A DNA stretch of 32,769 nucleotides from a virus: the IMG/VR virus record IMGVR_UViG_3300044645_002121, positions 1 through 32,769 of that record, one strand, 5' to 3'. Below are positions 14,355-22,920 of the stretch, in pieces. Positions within the stretch are counted from its first letter, which is position 1; each line of letters opens with the position of its first letter. The notes under the pieces are model-generated. The model did no database searches and was not told the DNA's origin. It worked only from the letters and a program-made list of their open reading frames with translations. A program made the position numbers and the translations under genes.

Positions 14355-16677
14355 TTCGTACTCCTTGAGGTGCCTGCTGAGCCTTGCCCATCTGCAACGC
14401 CAGCCGCTGCTGGTCCAGAGCGGTCTTCTGCTGCAGTCGTTGCTGATCCAGCGCCAGCCGCTGCTGGTCGATCTGGTTGTCTGCCTGGTCGTTCTGCGCA
14501 CGCTGCTGCAATTCCTGCTGCTTGAGCGCGATCAGCGGGTCTTCGCCGCCACCGCCAGCAAGCTCGTCCTGCATCTCGCGAACTTCTTTCATGTACTGCG
14601 CAATCTTGAGCGCAACCATGCCTTCCTTCTGGATGACAGAGATCATGCGGTCTGGGTCGACGCCGTAGAGTTTGAAAAGCTCGGCCTCCACGTCCTCTTC
14701 GGCCTTCAGGCGCACGTGGTCAAGGATGTGGCGCTGCAGCATCATGGCTGACATCGGATTGGACTGCAGGATAGGCGACAGGCCCATCATCAGATGCGCT
14801 GCGATGTGCGCGTCGTGCTGCTGGCCGGCAAACGCCTTGAGCTGCATGCCGTTGAGCACGTCGCCGTTCTCTGAGGCCGGGTCGTTGGGCTTTTGCGTGT
14901 TCTGCGGCAGCAAAATGCCGTCGATGTCGCGTACGTTGAGCGCCGCGTAGACGCGATAGTAGGCCTCGTACATGTTGTGCATGTTCGGGGCGCTCTGTGC
15001 GAGCTGCAACTGCATCTGAGCAAGCTGAATGCGCTGCGCAGTGCTGAAGATGTTGGGGTCGGCCACCGGTAGCACCGACACCATGTCGTTGAAGTCGCTG
15101 CGCTTGACCTTGCGGCTCGCGCCAGGGACTTCGTAGGGGTACTCGTCGGGCAAGAAGGTGCCAAAGCCCTCAAACAGCAGCCTGAACTCCAACGTCTGCG
15201 CGTAATGCATGCGCTTGTGGATGCTGGACATGACCATGGAGCCGCGCTCCAGCAGCGCCAGGGTCGTTCCGACCTGTGCGTACTGGTTGCCGTCGCCAAC
15301 TTGCATGTCCGCGGTGCTGGAGAGCCGTTTTCCGGCGTCCACGAGGAAGCCAAGCAGGCCAAAGAGCACCTGGCTGGGCTCCTTGTACGGCAGCGGCATG
15401 AGCGAGGCCGAAAGTTCCGCGCCGCCAGCGTCAATGTCGCGCCATTCGCCCGGCTGGATGGGCGTGGAGTCGTCCGCGATCCGCGCGCCCTTGGCTTTGA
15501 AGCCCGCCGGCAGGTTCGCGAGCGTGCCAGCGTCGATCAACTGGCGCAAGGCGCTCGTTGCGCCCTTAGAAAGGCCACCAACGAGATGCACAAAGCCCAA
15601 TCCGTACGCGCCCGGGCCCTCCACGAGCACGTAGTGGACAAAATAGTTCTTGCGCTGCTTGTTTTTCGACTCTTCGCGCCAGTTTCGGCGCACTCCGACA
15701 ACCCGCAACGTGTCTTCGGCCAGCGTGACAACGTACGGGAGCTTGATTCCGGTGGGCTCCCCGTTCTCGTCCTTGTCTTCAAAGCCTGGAATGTCCAAAT
15801 CGACCATCATTTCCAGCAAAAAGACCTCGCCGATGTCATCCGTGGGCTGCACTCCGATCGCTTTGTCGACCGCTTCCTTGATTTGGCTGGGATCAGCGGG
15901 CGACGCAGCGGTGTCAACCCTGACATCGAGGTATTCGCCGGCCACAACCCGCTTGCGAAAGTCGTTGGAGTCCATCGCAATGCGGTGCGTGATCCGCGCG
16001 CACTGGCTCATGACGCTCGAACCGCTGTACGGGATGTACACGTCGTCAGCCAGGCACAGTTTTGACACCATCCGGCCCAGTTGGTAGTCGTAGTAGACCT
16101 TCTTGAAGGTCGATCCACCGTAGCCGGTGTAGAAAAGTAGCTGATCAAACTCCGGTGTGTACTCCTCCATCACCGTTGTGATCTGGTAATTCATGAAGTC
16201 CTGCACGCGGGTGGACTGCTGGTACTTCTCCACCGTCTCTTTGCCCACGATTTGGCTGCGAACAGGGCCGCCGGCGGGCAAAAGCTCCTTGAATGCCTGC
16301 GCCTGGAACTGCACGATGGCCTCGGTGAGCATCGGATGGGCCACGCCAGAGGCCCCGCGGAAGGGTTTTGTACGCTCTTCCATGCGCAAGCCCAGCAGAT
16401 CAAGGCCCTTGGCGTACATCTGCTCCCAATCGGAGCGTGAGCCCTTGTCAGCCTCGAACAAAGCGCTCACGTCAAGGGCGATTCTGCCCAGGTCGTCGGG
16501 GTCAATGACCTCTGCCAGGTTGGCATAGAAGTCAACCTCGTCGTCTTCTTGCTCGCCAATCTCAACCGTGGCGCCTCCGTCCTCGTCGATGACCACCTCG
16601 ATGTCCATCCCAGGCTCTGGCAGGCCTATTACGACGTCCAGAACAGGCGCCCGGTTAAGTGCTTTGTCGATTGGCAT
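14344..16677 (-). CDS. Portal protein
   Basis: The 777-residue protein has the length and motif set of portals of short-tailed phages: an acidic N-terminus, RSDWEQMYAKGLDLLGL, TKPFRGASGVAHPMLTEAIVQFQAQAFKELLPAGGPV, FYTGYGGSTFKKVYYD, the central PLPYKEPSQVLFGLLGFLVDAGKRLSS and the long C-terminal helix. The portal forms the dodecameric ring through which DNA enters and leaves the head. The C-terminal 50 residues are Gln-rich with repeated LDQQRLALQ-like units and probably form a coiled barrel. ATAAGGAAAACAC precedes ATG 16677. It is one gene away from the terminase large subunit. Confidence 0.9.
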   Translation of the reverse strand: MPIDKALNRAPVLDVVIGLPEPGMDIEVVIDEDGGATVEIGEQEDDEVDFYANLAEVIDPDDLGRIALDVSALFEADKGSRSDWEQMYAKGLDLLGLRMEERTKPFRGASGVAHPMLTEAIVQFQAQAFKELLPAGGPVRSQIVGKETVEKYQQSTRVQDFMNYQITTVMEEYTPEFDQLLFYTGYGGSTFKKVYYDYQLGRMVSKLCLADDVYIPYSGSSVMSQCARITHRIAMDSNDFRKRVVAGEYLDVRVDTAASPADPSQIKEAVDKAIGVQPTDDIGEVFLLEMMVDLDIPGFEDKDENGEPTGIKLPYVVTLAEDTLRVVGVRRNWREESKNKQRKNYFVHYVLVEGPGAYGLGFVHLVGGLSKGATSALRQLIDAGTLANLPAGFKAKGARIADDSTPIQPGEWRDIDAGGAELSASLMPLPYKEPSQVLFGLLGFLVDAGKRLSSTADMQVGDGNQYAQVGTTLALLERGSMVMSSIHKRMHYAQTLEFRLLFEGFGTFLPDEYPYEVPGASRKVKRSDFNDMVSVLPVADPNIFSTAQRIQLAQMQLQLAQSAPNMHNMYEAYYRVYAALNVRDIDGILLPQNTQKPNDPASENGDVLNGMQLKAFAGQQHDAHIAAHLMMGLSPILQSNPMSAMMLQRHILDHVRLKAEEDVEAELFKLYGVDPDRMISVIQKEGMVALKIAQYMKEVREMQDELAGGGGEDPLIALKQQELQQRAQNDQADNQIDQQRLALDQQRLQQKTALDQQRLALQMGKAQQAPQGVRNAA

Positions 16678-16686
16678 GTGTTTTCC

Positions 16687-19600
16687 TTATGGCCGAGCGG
16701 CGTCGAGCTGGTCACGGTAGGACTGTAGCAGCGGGGTGAGGTACGTGTCCGACTCCGCAATGCTGACAGGCTTGAGGTAGTTCTGCAAAAAGCTCAGCAC
16801 TCCTTGGTCGTATTTCTCCGGGGCCGTGTTGCCTGTGGCCCGGCCGTTGCCCTTGATTTGCGTGACCACCGGACCCGTATTTTCCATGCGCACTTCAATT
16901 GTGTTGACGGGCCTATTCCTGTTGTCACGTAGAGTATATATTTGCCACTTGCCAGTGTTGAAACCGTTGCGCTTGTCGGATGTGTACCCCACGCCGCCCA
17001 GCTCATATCCTGCAACAGAGTGACCTACGTACGCCCCCTCAGGCACGGTGGCTTCGCGCTTTTCGATGCGCTTCCAAGCAAATCCATCAAGGCCTGAGCC
17101 CTCGCCAAACTGCAGTAAAGGAGCGCTCACACCGTTTGAGTACACCGTGTCGGCTACAGGCTTGTTCGCCCTAATGCGTTCGTGTATTTTTTCAAATTCT
17201 GAGGCCCGGTCCGCAAACTTGAGGCCCCCTCGCACCGCGTCTTCAAAACGAATATTGGCAAGTTCCCTGGGGGACAGGCCTGCCAAGAAAGTGTTGATGT
17301 TCTCGGCGTTAAACAGCGGCTTGAGCTCTCGGCTCATGTAACCGACGTCGTAAATTGGCTCGCCCTTTTCGATCGCTGCCCGCACGTTTTCACCCATGAA
17401 GTTCTTGCCAATATCTGACTCGGCCATGTTGTGTAGCTTGCGGCCTTTGCCAAACTCGTCGTTGGCCCACGTTGCTTTCTGCTCAGGCGTCATCTTCTCG
17501 TAAGCCAACAAATCCTCATAGGCCCTGTACAGGTCTTTGGTTGAATTAGGGCCGTCTCCAATAATGCGGGTGGGGTCTTTCACGGAGCGCGTGACTGCAC
17601 CCACCCTTGCGTTAATCAGCTCAGGCCTCAGGCCCTGCATCAACATCCTGTCCGCCTCTGACTCCTCCGCGGCACTGGCTATGGCCCGCCCTTCGCGACT
17701 GAGTGAGGTGTAGTCTTTCTCAGAGGCAGCAGGATTGCGGGTAATCAGGCCTCCTTGAATTCCCGTTGCCATGTCGTAACGATCCGTAAAGTCTTCCACG
17801 GCCTGCGGGTACTTGGGGAAAAAGCGTTCTTGTCCTTGGTCGTTTACGCGCGTCTTACCTACTGAAAGCTGGTCAATCATGTACCCAGGGAAAAGCTTGT
17901 CCAAAGCCGATCCTTTGATCTGCTTCTTGGAAATAGCCGCGGCAATAGGATCATTTGGCGTTCCAAATTGACGCGTAAAAAAGTTGCGAGCTTTTACGTC
18001 CCAGAAGTTTTTAATCAGCTCTTCCTGTTCAACGTTTTGTCCCGCCACGCTACGCGCATTGTCTCTCCCCCGCCGCAGAATCTGATCTATCTCGCTGACG
18101 TCGGTATCGTGGCCCACAGGTCCCGTGAGCATGGTGCTGCCAATAGGCCGCACGGCGTACGACGCGCCAGGCACTGCAAGCTGGCGGTTGTACTGTTGGA
18201 AGTCCTGGGCCGCGCTTTGCGCTGCTTGGCCAACCCTTTGCGCACCACGGACCCCGCTGCGCACTGCCGCCGCTGGGTTGACCACGTTGGCCATGAGCTC
18301 GCCGGCCGTGTAAAAGCCCTTGGCCGTCGGGTCCTCAGGAGGCGCCTGCCGCACGCCCGCGCGCGTCATCTGCTGCTTGATCCAGTCGCTGCCCATGACG
18401 GGCTTGTCGACGTTGTAGCCAAAGGGGCGCAGCGCCATCGTGGCAATGTCCACCGGCGCGCCAGCGATGTCGTACGGCAGCTCCGACGCTCCCTTGGCCG
18501 CGGCCACGTACGCCGAGCCGGTGTTGAGCGCATCGCTGATGGGCCCGCGCTTGCGGCCCTTGCCCGACTTGGGCGTGACAAAGGCCGGGCGGCTGGCCGC
18601 CTCCAGCTCCGCGTCACTGACCTCGCCTTCCTTGGGGCTGCCCTCGGCGCGCTTGACAGCGCCCTTTGAGTTGCGCCGGGCAAGGTCCAAAAGAATCTGG
18701 AACTCGGTGGCCGCTGTCGCGTCCACATGCAGCGGGCCCTTGCTGGCAGTGGTGGGCCCTGCGTAGTTTCCTACGCCATGCGCCGCGATCTCATACGGCG
18801 CAGCCCGATAGTCCTTGTTCTTCTCGACCCACTTCGAATGATACTTACGGGCCAGCTCAGTGCGCTTGTCGCCCTCACGCATGCCGCCAGGGCCCACTAG
18901 CCTCTCGTAAGCGTCGGTAAACTGATTGCCTTTGCTGAAGAGCCCCGTCTGCTCACCAGCTTGCTGCTGCATCTGCCGGTCCGCTGCATGCGCCATCTCA
19001 TGCGCCAGCGTTGACGGCCCAATCGTCGCCCCGCGATTCGAGCCAACGAGGTCCTTGTTGATCTTGATAACGCCTCTACCGATGGGCAATTTGATCGTGC
19101 TGAACATCGCGTCAGCGCCCAGCAACTGCTGCGCCCTTATGTCAGGGACCGCGCCCCGCGACTGCAAGTACTCCAGCATGGCGCGGTAGTCTGCGCCCTC
19201 CTCGGCCCGACTCCTGATGTCCTTCAAGAAGTCCTCATCAGACTTTTTTGCCTCACCGCCCTTTTCAAACCGGCGCACGCCCAGCGTCTCCGAGGTCAAG
19301 GTGGGCTGCTCCAATGTGGGCGCGCCCAGCGTCGAGCGCATCAGCCCACGCGACTCGTTCTCCGTCGCCCGCAGCTTGAGCTTGTACTGCTTGGCCAAGG
19401 CCTGCAACTGCTCCTTGGCAGACTTGCCGCCCTTGCCCTTGCTTTTCGCCTTGGGCTCCTTGATCGCAAAGTCCTGGCCCGTGGCCAGCGGCCCGGCAGC
19501 CAACTCCATCTCCTTGGGAGCCGCCGCGCCACCGCCAGAAGGCGCCAGCACCCGGCGCATGCCGGTAGCCTGGCGGGGACTGGTCCGCGGACCGAGGTCC

Positions 19601-20253
19601 TCCAGCATCCTCTGCGACTGCGTCATGTAGTCGTACGTGGCCTCGTCCTCAGTCTGCGGCTCGCTCGCGTCAATGAGCGCGCTCATCGCATCAAGGCTCA
19701 CGGAGCCGCCAGCCGCAAAGGACTGGACGGTCGGGCCGTAGTCGGGCCAATATGCAAAGCCCGGGGGCAACGGCACAGGGGCCAACGGCTTCTTTTTTTG
19801 CTCGGCTTCGCGCTTAAGCCTGGCAAAGAACGCCCCTCTCTTGGTAGACGACTCAGGCTCTGCCGGAGGAGGCGTTAAGGGTGCCCCAAACGCTGCCTGG
19901 CGCTGGCCGCTAAAAGTAGACAGGTCCGGGGCCCGAGACACTGGGGCCGGCTCTACGGGCTGCTCCAACATCGGACCAAACCTACTGCGAAACGCCTCGC
20001 GAACGGATGTCGGAGCGGCCGGCTGCACAGGGCCCCCGTCGGAAAAACCCTGCACCGGTGTCTGTTGCGGCGCGCCGTAGCCGGCGTACTGGGCCAGCAG
20101 TTGCTGGTAGTAGCCCTCGGAGTCCGGCTCCTCGGGCTCTTGCATGACTTCCCCGCCCTCAGCAAACTGCGGCAGCGGCTGCTCCGCGTTCAAGTCAATA
20201 GGCTCCGACATAGGGTCGGTGTTGAGCTGATAGGGCGAGAGTTCGTCTTGCAT
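16687..20253 (-). CDS. Giant virion-module protein with zincin-like and PcfJ-like domains
   Basis: The 1188-residue protein lies between terminase and portal genes. Residues 1-340 are Pro/Gln/Glu-rich, probably disordered, and carry four motifs FAEGGEV, FSDGGPV, FAAGGSV and FEKGGEA. At 416-424 is LAHEMAHAA: an HExxH zinc-protease site (His418, Glu419, His422), with Glu488 in PYEIAAHG a candidate third ligand. Residues 592-636 (DIAGAPVDIATMALRPFGY, PVMGSDWIK) resemble a segment of large phage internal proteins. The C-terminus has GHSVAGY (1077-1083), IYTLRD (1105-1110) and QIKG (1132-1135), similar to PcfJ-like domains where Cys is usual at Ser1079. Start ATG 20253 has only GGGGA upstream. An ejected or head-maturation protein is inference. 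Confidence 0.7.
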   Translation of the reverse strand: MQDELSPYQLNTDPMSEPIDLNAEQPLPQFAEGGEVMQEPEEPDSEGYYQQLLAQYAGYGAPQQTPVQGFSDGGPVQPAAPTSVREAFRSRFGPMLEQPVEPAPVSRAPDLSTFSGQRQAAFGAPLTPPPAEPESSTKRGAFFARLKREAEQKKKPLAPVPLPPGFAYWPDYGPTVQSFAAGGSVSLDAMSALIDASEPQTEDEATYDYMTQSQRMLEDLGPRTSPRQATGMRRVLAPSGGGAAAPKEMELAAGPLATGQDFAIKEPKAKSKGKGGKSAKEQLQALAKQYKLKLRATENESRGLMRSTLGAPTLEQPTLTSETLGVRRFEKGGEAKKSDEDFLKDIRSRAEEGADYRAMLEYLQSRGAVPDIRAQQLLGADAMFSTIKLPIGRGVIKINKDLVGSNRGATIGPSTLAHEMAHAADRQMQQQAGEQTGLFSKGNQFTDAYERLVGPGGMREGDKRTELARKYHSKWVEKNKDYRAAPYEIAAHGVGNYAGPTTASKGPLHVDATAATEFQILLDLARRNSKGAVKRAEGSPKEGEVSDAELEAASRPAFVTPKSGKGRKRGPISDALNTGSAYVAAAKGASELPYDIAGAPVDIATMALRPFGYNVDKPVMGSDWIKQQMTRAGVRQAPPEDPTAKGFYTAGELMANVVNPAAAVRSGVRGAQRVGQAAQSAAQDFQQYNRQLAVPGASYAVRPIGSTMLTGPVGHDTDVSEIDQILRRGRDNARSVAGQNVEQEELIKNFWDVKARNFFTRQFGTPNDPIAAAISKKQIKGSALDKLFPGYMIDQLSVGKTRVNDQGQERFFPKYPQAVEDFTDRYDMATGIQGGLITRNPAASEKDYTSLSREGRAIASAAEESEADRMLMQGLRPELINARVGAVTRSVKDPTRIIGDGPNSTKDLYRAYEDLLAYEKMTPEQKATWANDEFGKGRKLHNMAESDIGKNFMGENVRAAIEKGEPIYDVGYMSRELKPLFNAENINTFLAGLSPRELANIRFEDAVRGGLKFADRASEFEKIHERIRANKPVADTVYSNGVSAPLLQFGEGSGLDGFAWKRIEKREATVPEGAYVGHSVAGYELGGVGYTSDKRNGFNTGKWQIYTLRDNRNRPVNTIEVRMENTGPVVTQIKGNGRATGNTAPEKYDQGVLSFLQNYLKPVSIAESDTYLTPLLQSYRDQLDAARP

Positions 20254-20294
20254 ATTTCCCCGGCTGGGTCAAGAGTGTCGCCCCATTTTATGCC

Positions 20295-21755
20295 TCAGTA
20301 GTACTCCGGGACAAGCCCTTCTTGACTGGACTCCTCGTCCGGCGCGTCAGTGGCCAAGGTCACGAAGTTGCCCTGGCGAAAGCGCATCAGCGCCATGGTC
20401 GTCACGTCCACCATGTCGTCGTTGTCGCCGTGCGGAAACGACGCGCACTCCTCCACCAACTCCTCGGCCCAGTCCGTGTCCGGCGCCCAGACAATCCCCG
20501 ACTCCAACACCGGTGCCACCGCGTTGACCCGGGCAATCTTGTCCGTCCCCGTCTTGCGCCCACCAGGTGAGTACATCGTCACCGGGATGTCCATCCGGCG
20601 CAGCTCCTGCTGCAGCGGCGTTCCCGTCGCCTTGGCCTCAATCAGCAGGTTGTCAGGCTGCCAGTGGTCGTACTGCTCCTTGGCCACTTTCTTGAGCTCC
20701 GGGAAATCCCACCTGCCCCGCTTGACGTCAAGCAAGATGATGTTGGCCCCCGAGTCCTCGTTCAGGTAAAACACGCCCCAGGTCGCGATGACAGAGAAGT
20801 CAGCCGTCTCCTTCTTCGAGTACGCCGTGTCCATCGTCTGGATGATGTAGTTCACCACCGGCGGCTCATCATGCTGCCAGACCTTCCACCACTCCCTCTT
20901 CAAGATCGCGCCCTCGTCGTTCGTGGGCTGCTGCTGGTACATCGCGTTCCACTTCTGCACCGACAGCGACGCCTTCACCGCCAACAACTCGTCGAGCTTC
21001 CAGAACTCCGGCCACAAAGGCTTACCACTAGGCAAGATGGCCGGGAACTCAATCACCTCCCACTTGTCAGCGTTGTGGCTCGACTGCGCCTTGATCAGCC
21101 GGGCCGTCATGTCCTTCGTGCCCCAGCGCGTCATCACAATCACAATCGCGCCGCCAGGCTGCAAACGAGTACGAGGACCACCCTGGTACCACTCCCAGGC
21201 ATTGTCCAAAGCCAAGTCCGACAAGGCATCCTGCTCCGAATGCGGATCGTCAATCACGAGCACGTCCGCACCCCGCCCGGTCATCGCACCACCAACACCG
21301 ACCGCAAAGTACTCGCCACCCTTGTTCGTGTCCCACCGGCCAGCAGCCTTTGAATCCTGCTTCAAGCTCACCTCAGGAAAAAGCTCCTTGTACGCAGGCT
21401 GATCCATCAGGTCCCTGACCTTTCGGCCAAAGCGCACAGCAAGCTCGCCATTGTGGGTCGCCTCAATGGCCTTGGTCCGCGGAGCGCGGCCCATGAGAAA
21501 CGCCGGCAGCAGGTAGGACGCAAACTCAGACTTCGTGTGCCGGGGAGGCATGTTGATGATCAGGCGCTTGAGCGTGCCGTTGGCAATCCGATCAAAGGCC
21601 GCGGCCATCTTCTCATGGTGCGCGCCAAGGATCGCCTCGGGCCAGACGTACCGAACAAAGTCGATGAAGTGAGTCCTCGCCCTGTCTTGAGCTTCAAGTT
21701 GCGAGAGCCGCAGCTCAAGGCGTAGTCGTTCCGCGTCGACGTCGTCAGGGATCAT
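20295..21755 (-). CDS. terL: Terminase large subunit
   Basis: The 486-residue protein is the packaging ATPase-nuclease. The ATPase half shows the Walker A-like MPPRHTKSE (69-77), Walker B VLVIDDPH (165-172) and VMTRWG (207-212). The nuclease half shows MDTAYS with Asp309, IEAKATG with Glu373, and the acidic cluster DNDDMVD (445-451). It cuts concatemeric DNA and drives it through the portal. ATG 21755 overlaps the HNH-like gene stop by ATGA and has a poor ribosome site, so coupling is likely. The small subunit is not adjacent but about 7 kb away (28297-28977). Confidence 0.95.
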   Translation of the reverse strand: MIPDDVDAERLRLELRLSQLEAQDRARTHFIDFVRYVWPEAILGAHHEKMAAAFDRIANGTLKRLIINMPPRHTKSEFASYLLPAFLMGRAPRTKAIEATHNGELAVRFGRKVRDLMDQPAYKELFPEVSLKQDSKAAGRWDTNKGGEYFAVGVGGAMTGRGADVLVIDDPHSEQDALSDLALDNAWEWYQGGPRTRLQPGGAIVIVMTRWGTKDMTARLIKAQSSHNADKWEVIEFPAILPSGKPLWPEFWKLDELLAVKASLSVQKWNAMYQQQPTNDEGAILKREWWKVWQHDEPPVVNYIIQTMDTAYSKKETADFSVIATWGVFYLNEDSGANIILLDVKRGRWDFPELKKVAKEQYDHWQPDNLLIEAKATGTPLQQELRRMDIPVTMYSPGGRKTGTDKIARVNAVAPVLESGIVWAPDTDWAEELVEECASFPHGDNDDMVDVTTMALMRFRQGNFVTLATDAPDEESSQEGLVPEYY

Positions 21756-22084
21756 GATTGTTTCACGTGAAGAAGTTTGTCATCCGAATGCCGCTTCTGG
21801 TGACATTTGCGGCAGAGCCAGGTGATTTGCAGGGGCCTACTGTAGTCCTCATGATGCTTCTGGGCAACCGGGTCACGGCAGACGGAGCACGGCTCGGGGG
21901 TGATCTTGCCACGGCGCTGGTACACGTTGGCGTACGAGCGGGCGATCGATCGCTGCTTTTGACCCGGTTCAAGGTCCGCGTGCCGCGGACGACGGGCCCT
22001 GGCGTACGCAGCATGGCACGCGCGGCAATACCGCTGGGGCAGGCGGTCATTGGGCAAGCCACACTTTGAGCAGGTTGTTTTCAT
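21752..22084 (-). CDS. HNH-type zinc endonuclease-like protein next to terminase
   Basis: The 110-residue protein has two zinc-binding parts. An N-terminal ribbon is made by Cys5, Cys8, Cys20 and Cys23. The C-terminal half, CSVCRDPVAQKHHEDYSRPLQ then WLCRKCHQKRH, has Cys66/Cys69, His77-His78-x-Asp80-Tyr81 and Cys91/Cys94/His95/His99, the layout of small phage HNH proteins. HNH proteins beside terminase genes can act in DNA cutting for packaging; that role is known for some cos phages and is inference here. It is first in the large minus-strand operon, its stop overlapping the terminase start. No good ribosome site is seen before ATG 22084. Confidence 0.8.
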   Translation of the reverse strand: MKTTCSKCGLPNDRLPQRYCRACHAAYARARRPRHADLEPGQKQRSIARSYANVYQRRGKITPEPCSVCRDPVAQKHHEDYSRPLQITWLCRKCHQKRHSDDKLLHVKQS

Positions 22085-22698
22085 GGAACTGATTGTATTT
22101 CAACTGCGAAAAATTTTTGGGCCAAATCGAAGTTTTTTGGAAGGGGGTAGTTTTCATGGAACAAGAAAACTGTTTCGCGGCTCACTAACCGCGCAAAACC
22201 GGGCCAAGGCCGGCGCAGCCTGGGCAGCCGGCCCGTTTTTTGGACCCGGGGTCCGGGTGGGGGGTCCGGGCGCCGCGGTCCGCGGACCTGGCGCCGGGCG
22301 CCGCGGCCACCTGGTCGGCGGCCTGGTCGCCTGGTCGCCTGGCACCAGGTCGGCGGCCTGGTCGACCAGGTGTTTGCATGCACATGCAAACACGGCCACC
22401 AGGTCGACACAAACACAAACACGGCCACGGCCACCAGCTGCAGCACCAGCTGCAGCACCAGGTGCAAAACCGCGCGCCACCAGCTGCAGCACCAGGTCGA
22501 CCAGGCGCGCGATACCTGGCGCGCGGACCACGGGCCAGCTGGCCGAGGCGCGCGGGGCCTGGCACGGCCGGCGGCCGTGCCGGTGGGTTAATGGGGCTCG
22601 ACCAGGTGGGCCGGCTGCAGCTCGGCCAGGGCCTGGCCTGATACCCGAAACAAAAAACCCGGCGCGCGGCCGGGCTCGGGGCTCGGGAAACCGGCGGG
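22085..22698. other. Gene-poor, palindrome-rich GC island
   Basis: No credible gene is seen; open frames on both strands are low-complexity Ala/Pro/Arg/Gly translations. The region holds many perfect palindromes: GGTCCGCGGACC (about 22277), CCTGGTCGACCAGG (22357-22370), GTGTTTGCATG/CATGCAAACAC with a CA centre (22370-22393), GGCCAGCTGGCC (about 22534) and a 9-bp hairpin GGCACGGCC/GGCCGTGCC (22561-22581). CACCAGCTGCAG occurs three times (about 22432-22490). Six CCWGG sites lie in 22322-22370. It separates the terminase operon from the accessory operons and could hold a packaging site, an origin or an operator; none is proven. Confidence 0.75.
22652..22674 (-). terminator. Intrinsic terminator 1 of a repeated family
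   Basis: On the minus strand CCCGGC-CGCGC-GCCGGG is followed by TTTTTT. It lies 25 bases past the stop of the 73-residue gene at 22699. The hairpin is nearly identical to those at 23567 and 26061. Confidence 0.9.
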
Positions 22699-22920
22699 CT
22701 AAGCCGGCATGCCGGCTAGGGCGGCCAGCTCGGTGGCCATCAGGTCGGCGGTGGCCAGGGCGTCGCCCTTGTCATCGGTGAAATACTCGGCCACCACGCG
22801 GCCGGCCGGGCCGGTGGCGCGCACCTGATACTCGGACCAGGTGGCCGACCAGGCCACGCGGACCATGCCCACGTCGGCCAGGTGCACCAGCTGCACCAGG
22901 CGCAGGCGGGCGGCGCTCAT
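22699..22920 (-). CDS. Small unknown protein, accessory operon
   Basis: The 73-residue protein starts at ATG 22920, overlapping the upstream gene by ATGA, and reads MSAARLRLVQLVHLADVGMVRVAWSATWSEYQVRATGPAGRVVAEYFTDD. It may fold as a short beta hairpin (YQVRATGPAGRVVAEYFT) and a C-terminal helix. The ATWSEY string also occurs in its upstream partner. A 16-bp perfect palindrome, AGCCGGCATGCCGGCT (22702-22717), spans its last codons. Composition is extremely GC-rich like the rest of this block. No known family is recognised. Confidence 0.65.
   Translation of the reverse strand: MSAARLRLVQLVHLADVGMVRVAWSATWSEYQVRATGPAGRVVAEYFTDDKGDALATADLMATELAALAGMPA

Noticed and set aside
18366-18728. Minus-strand frame of 120 codons inside the giant gene
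   Set aside because: It is an out-of-frame Arg/Ser/Pro-rich shadow within a continuous 1188-codon gene.
22050-22781. Plus-strand open frame of 243 codons across the GC island, and several minus frames there
   Set aside because: Translations are low-complexity Ala/Gly/Pro/Arg sequence created by GC-rich palindromes; no start sites and no recognisable motifs.
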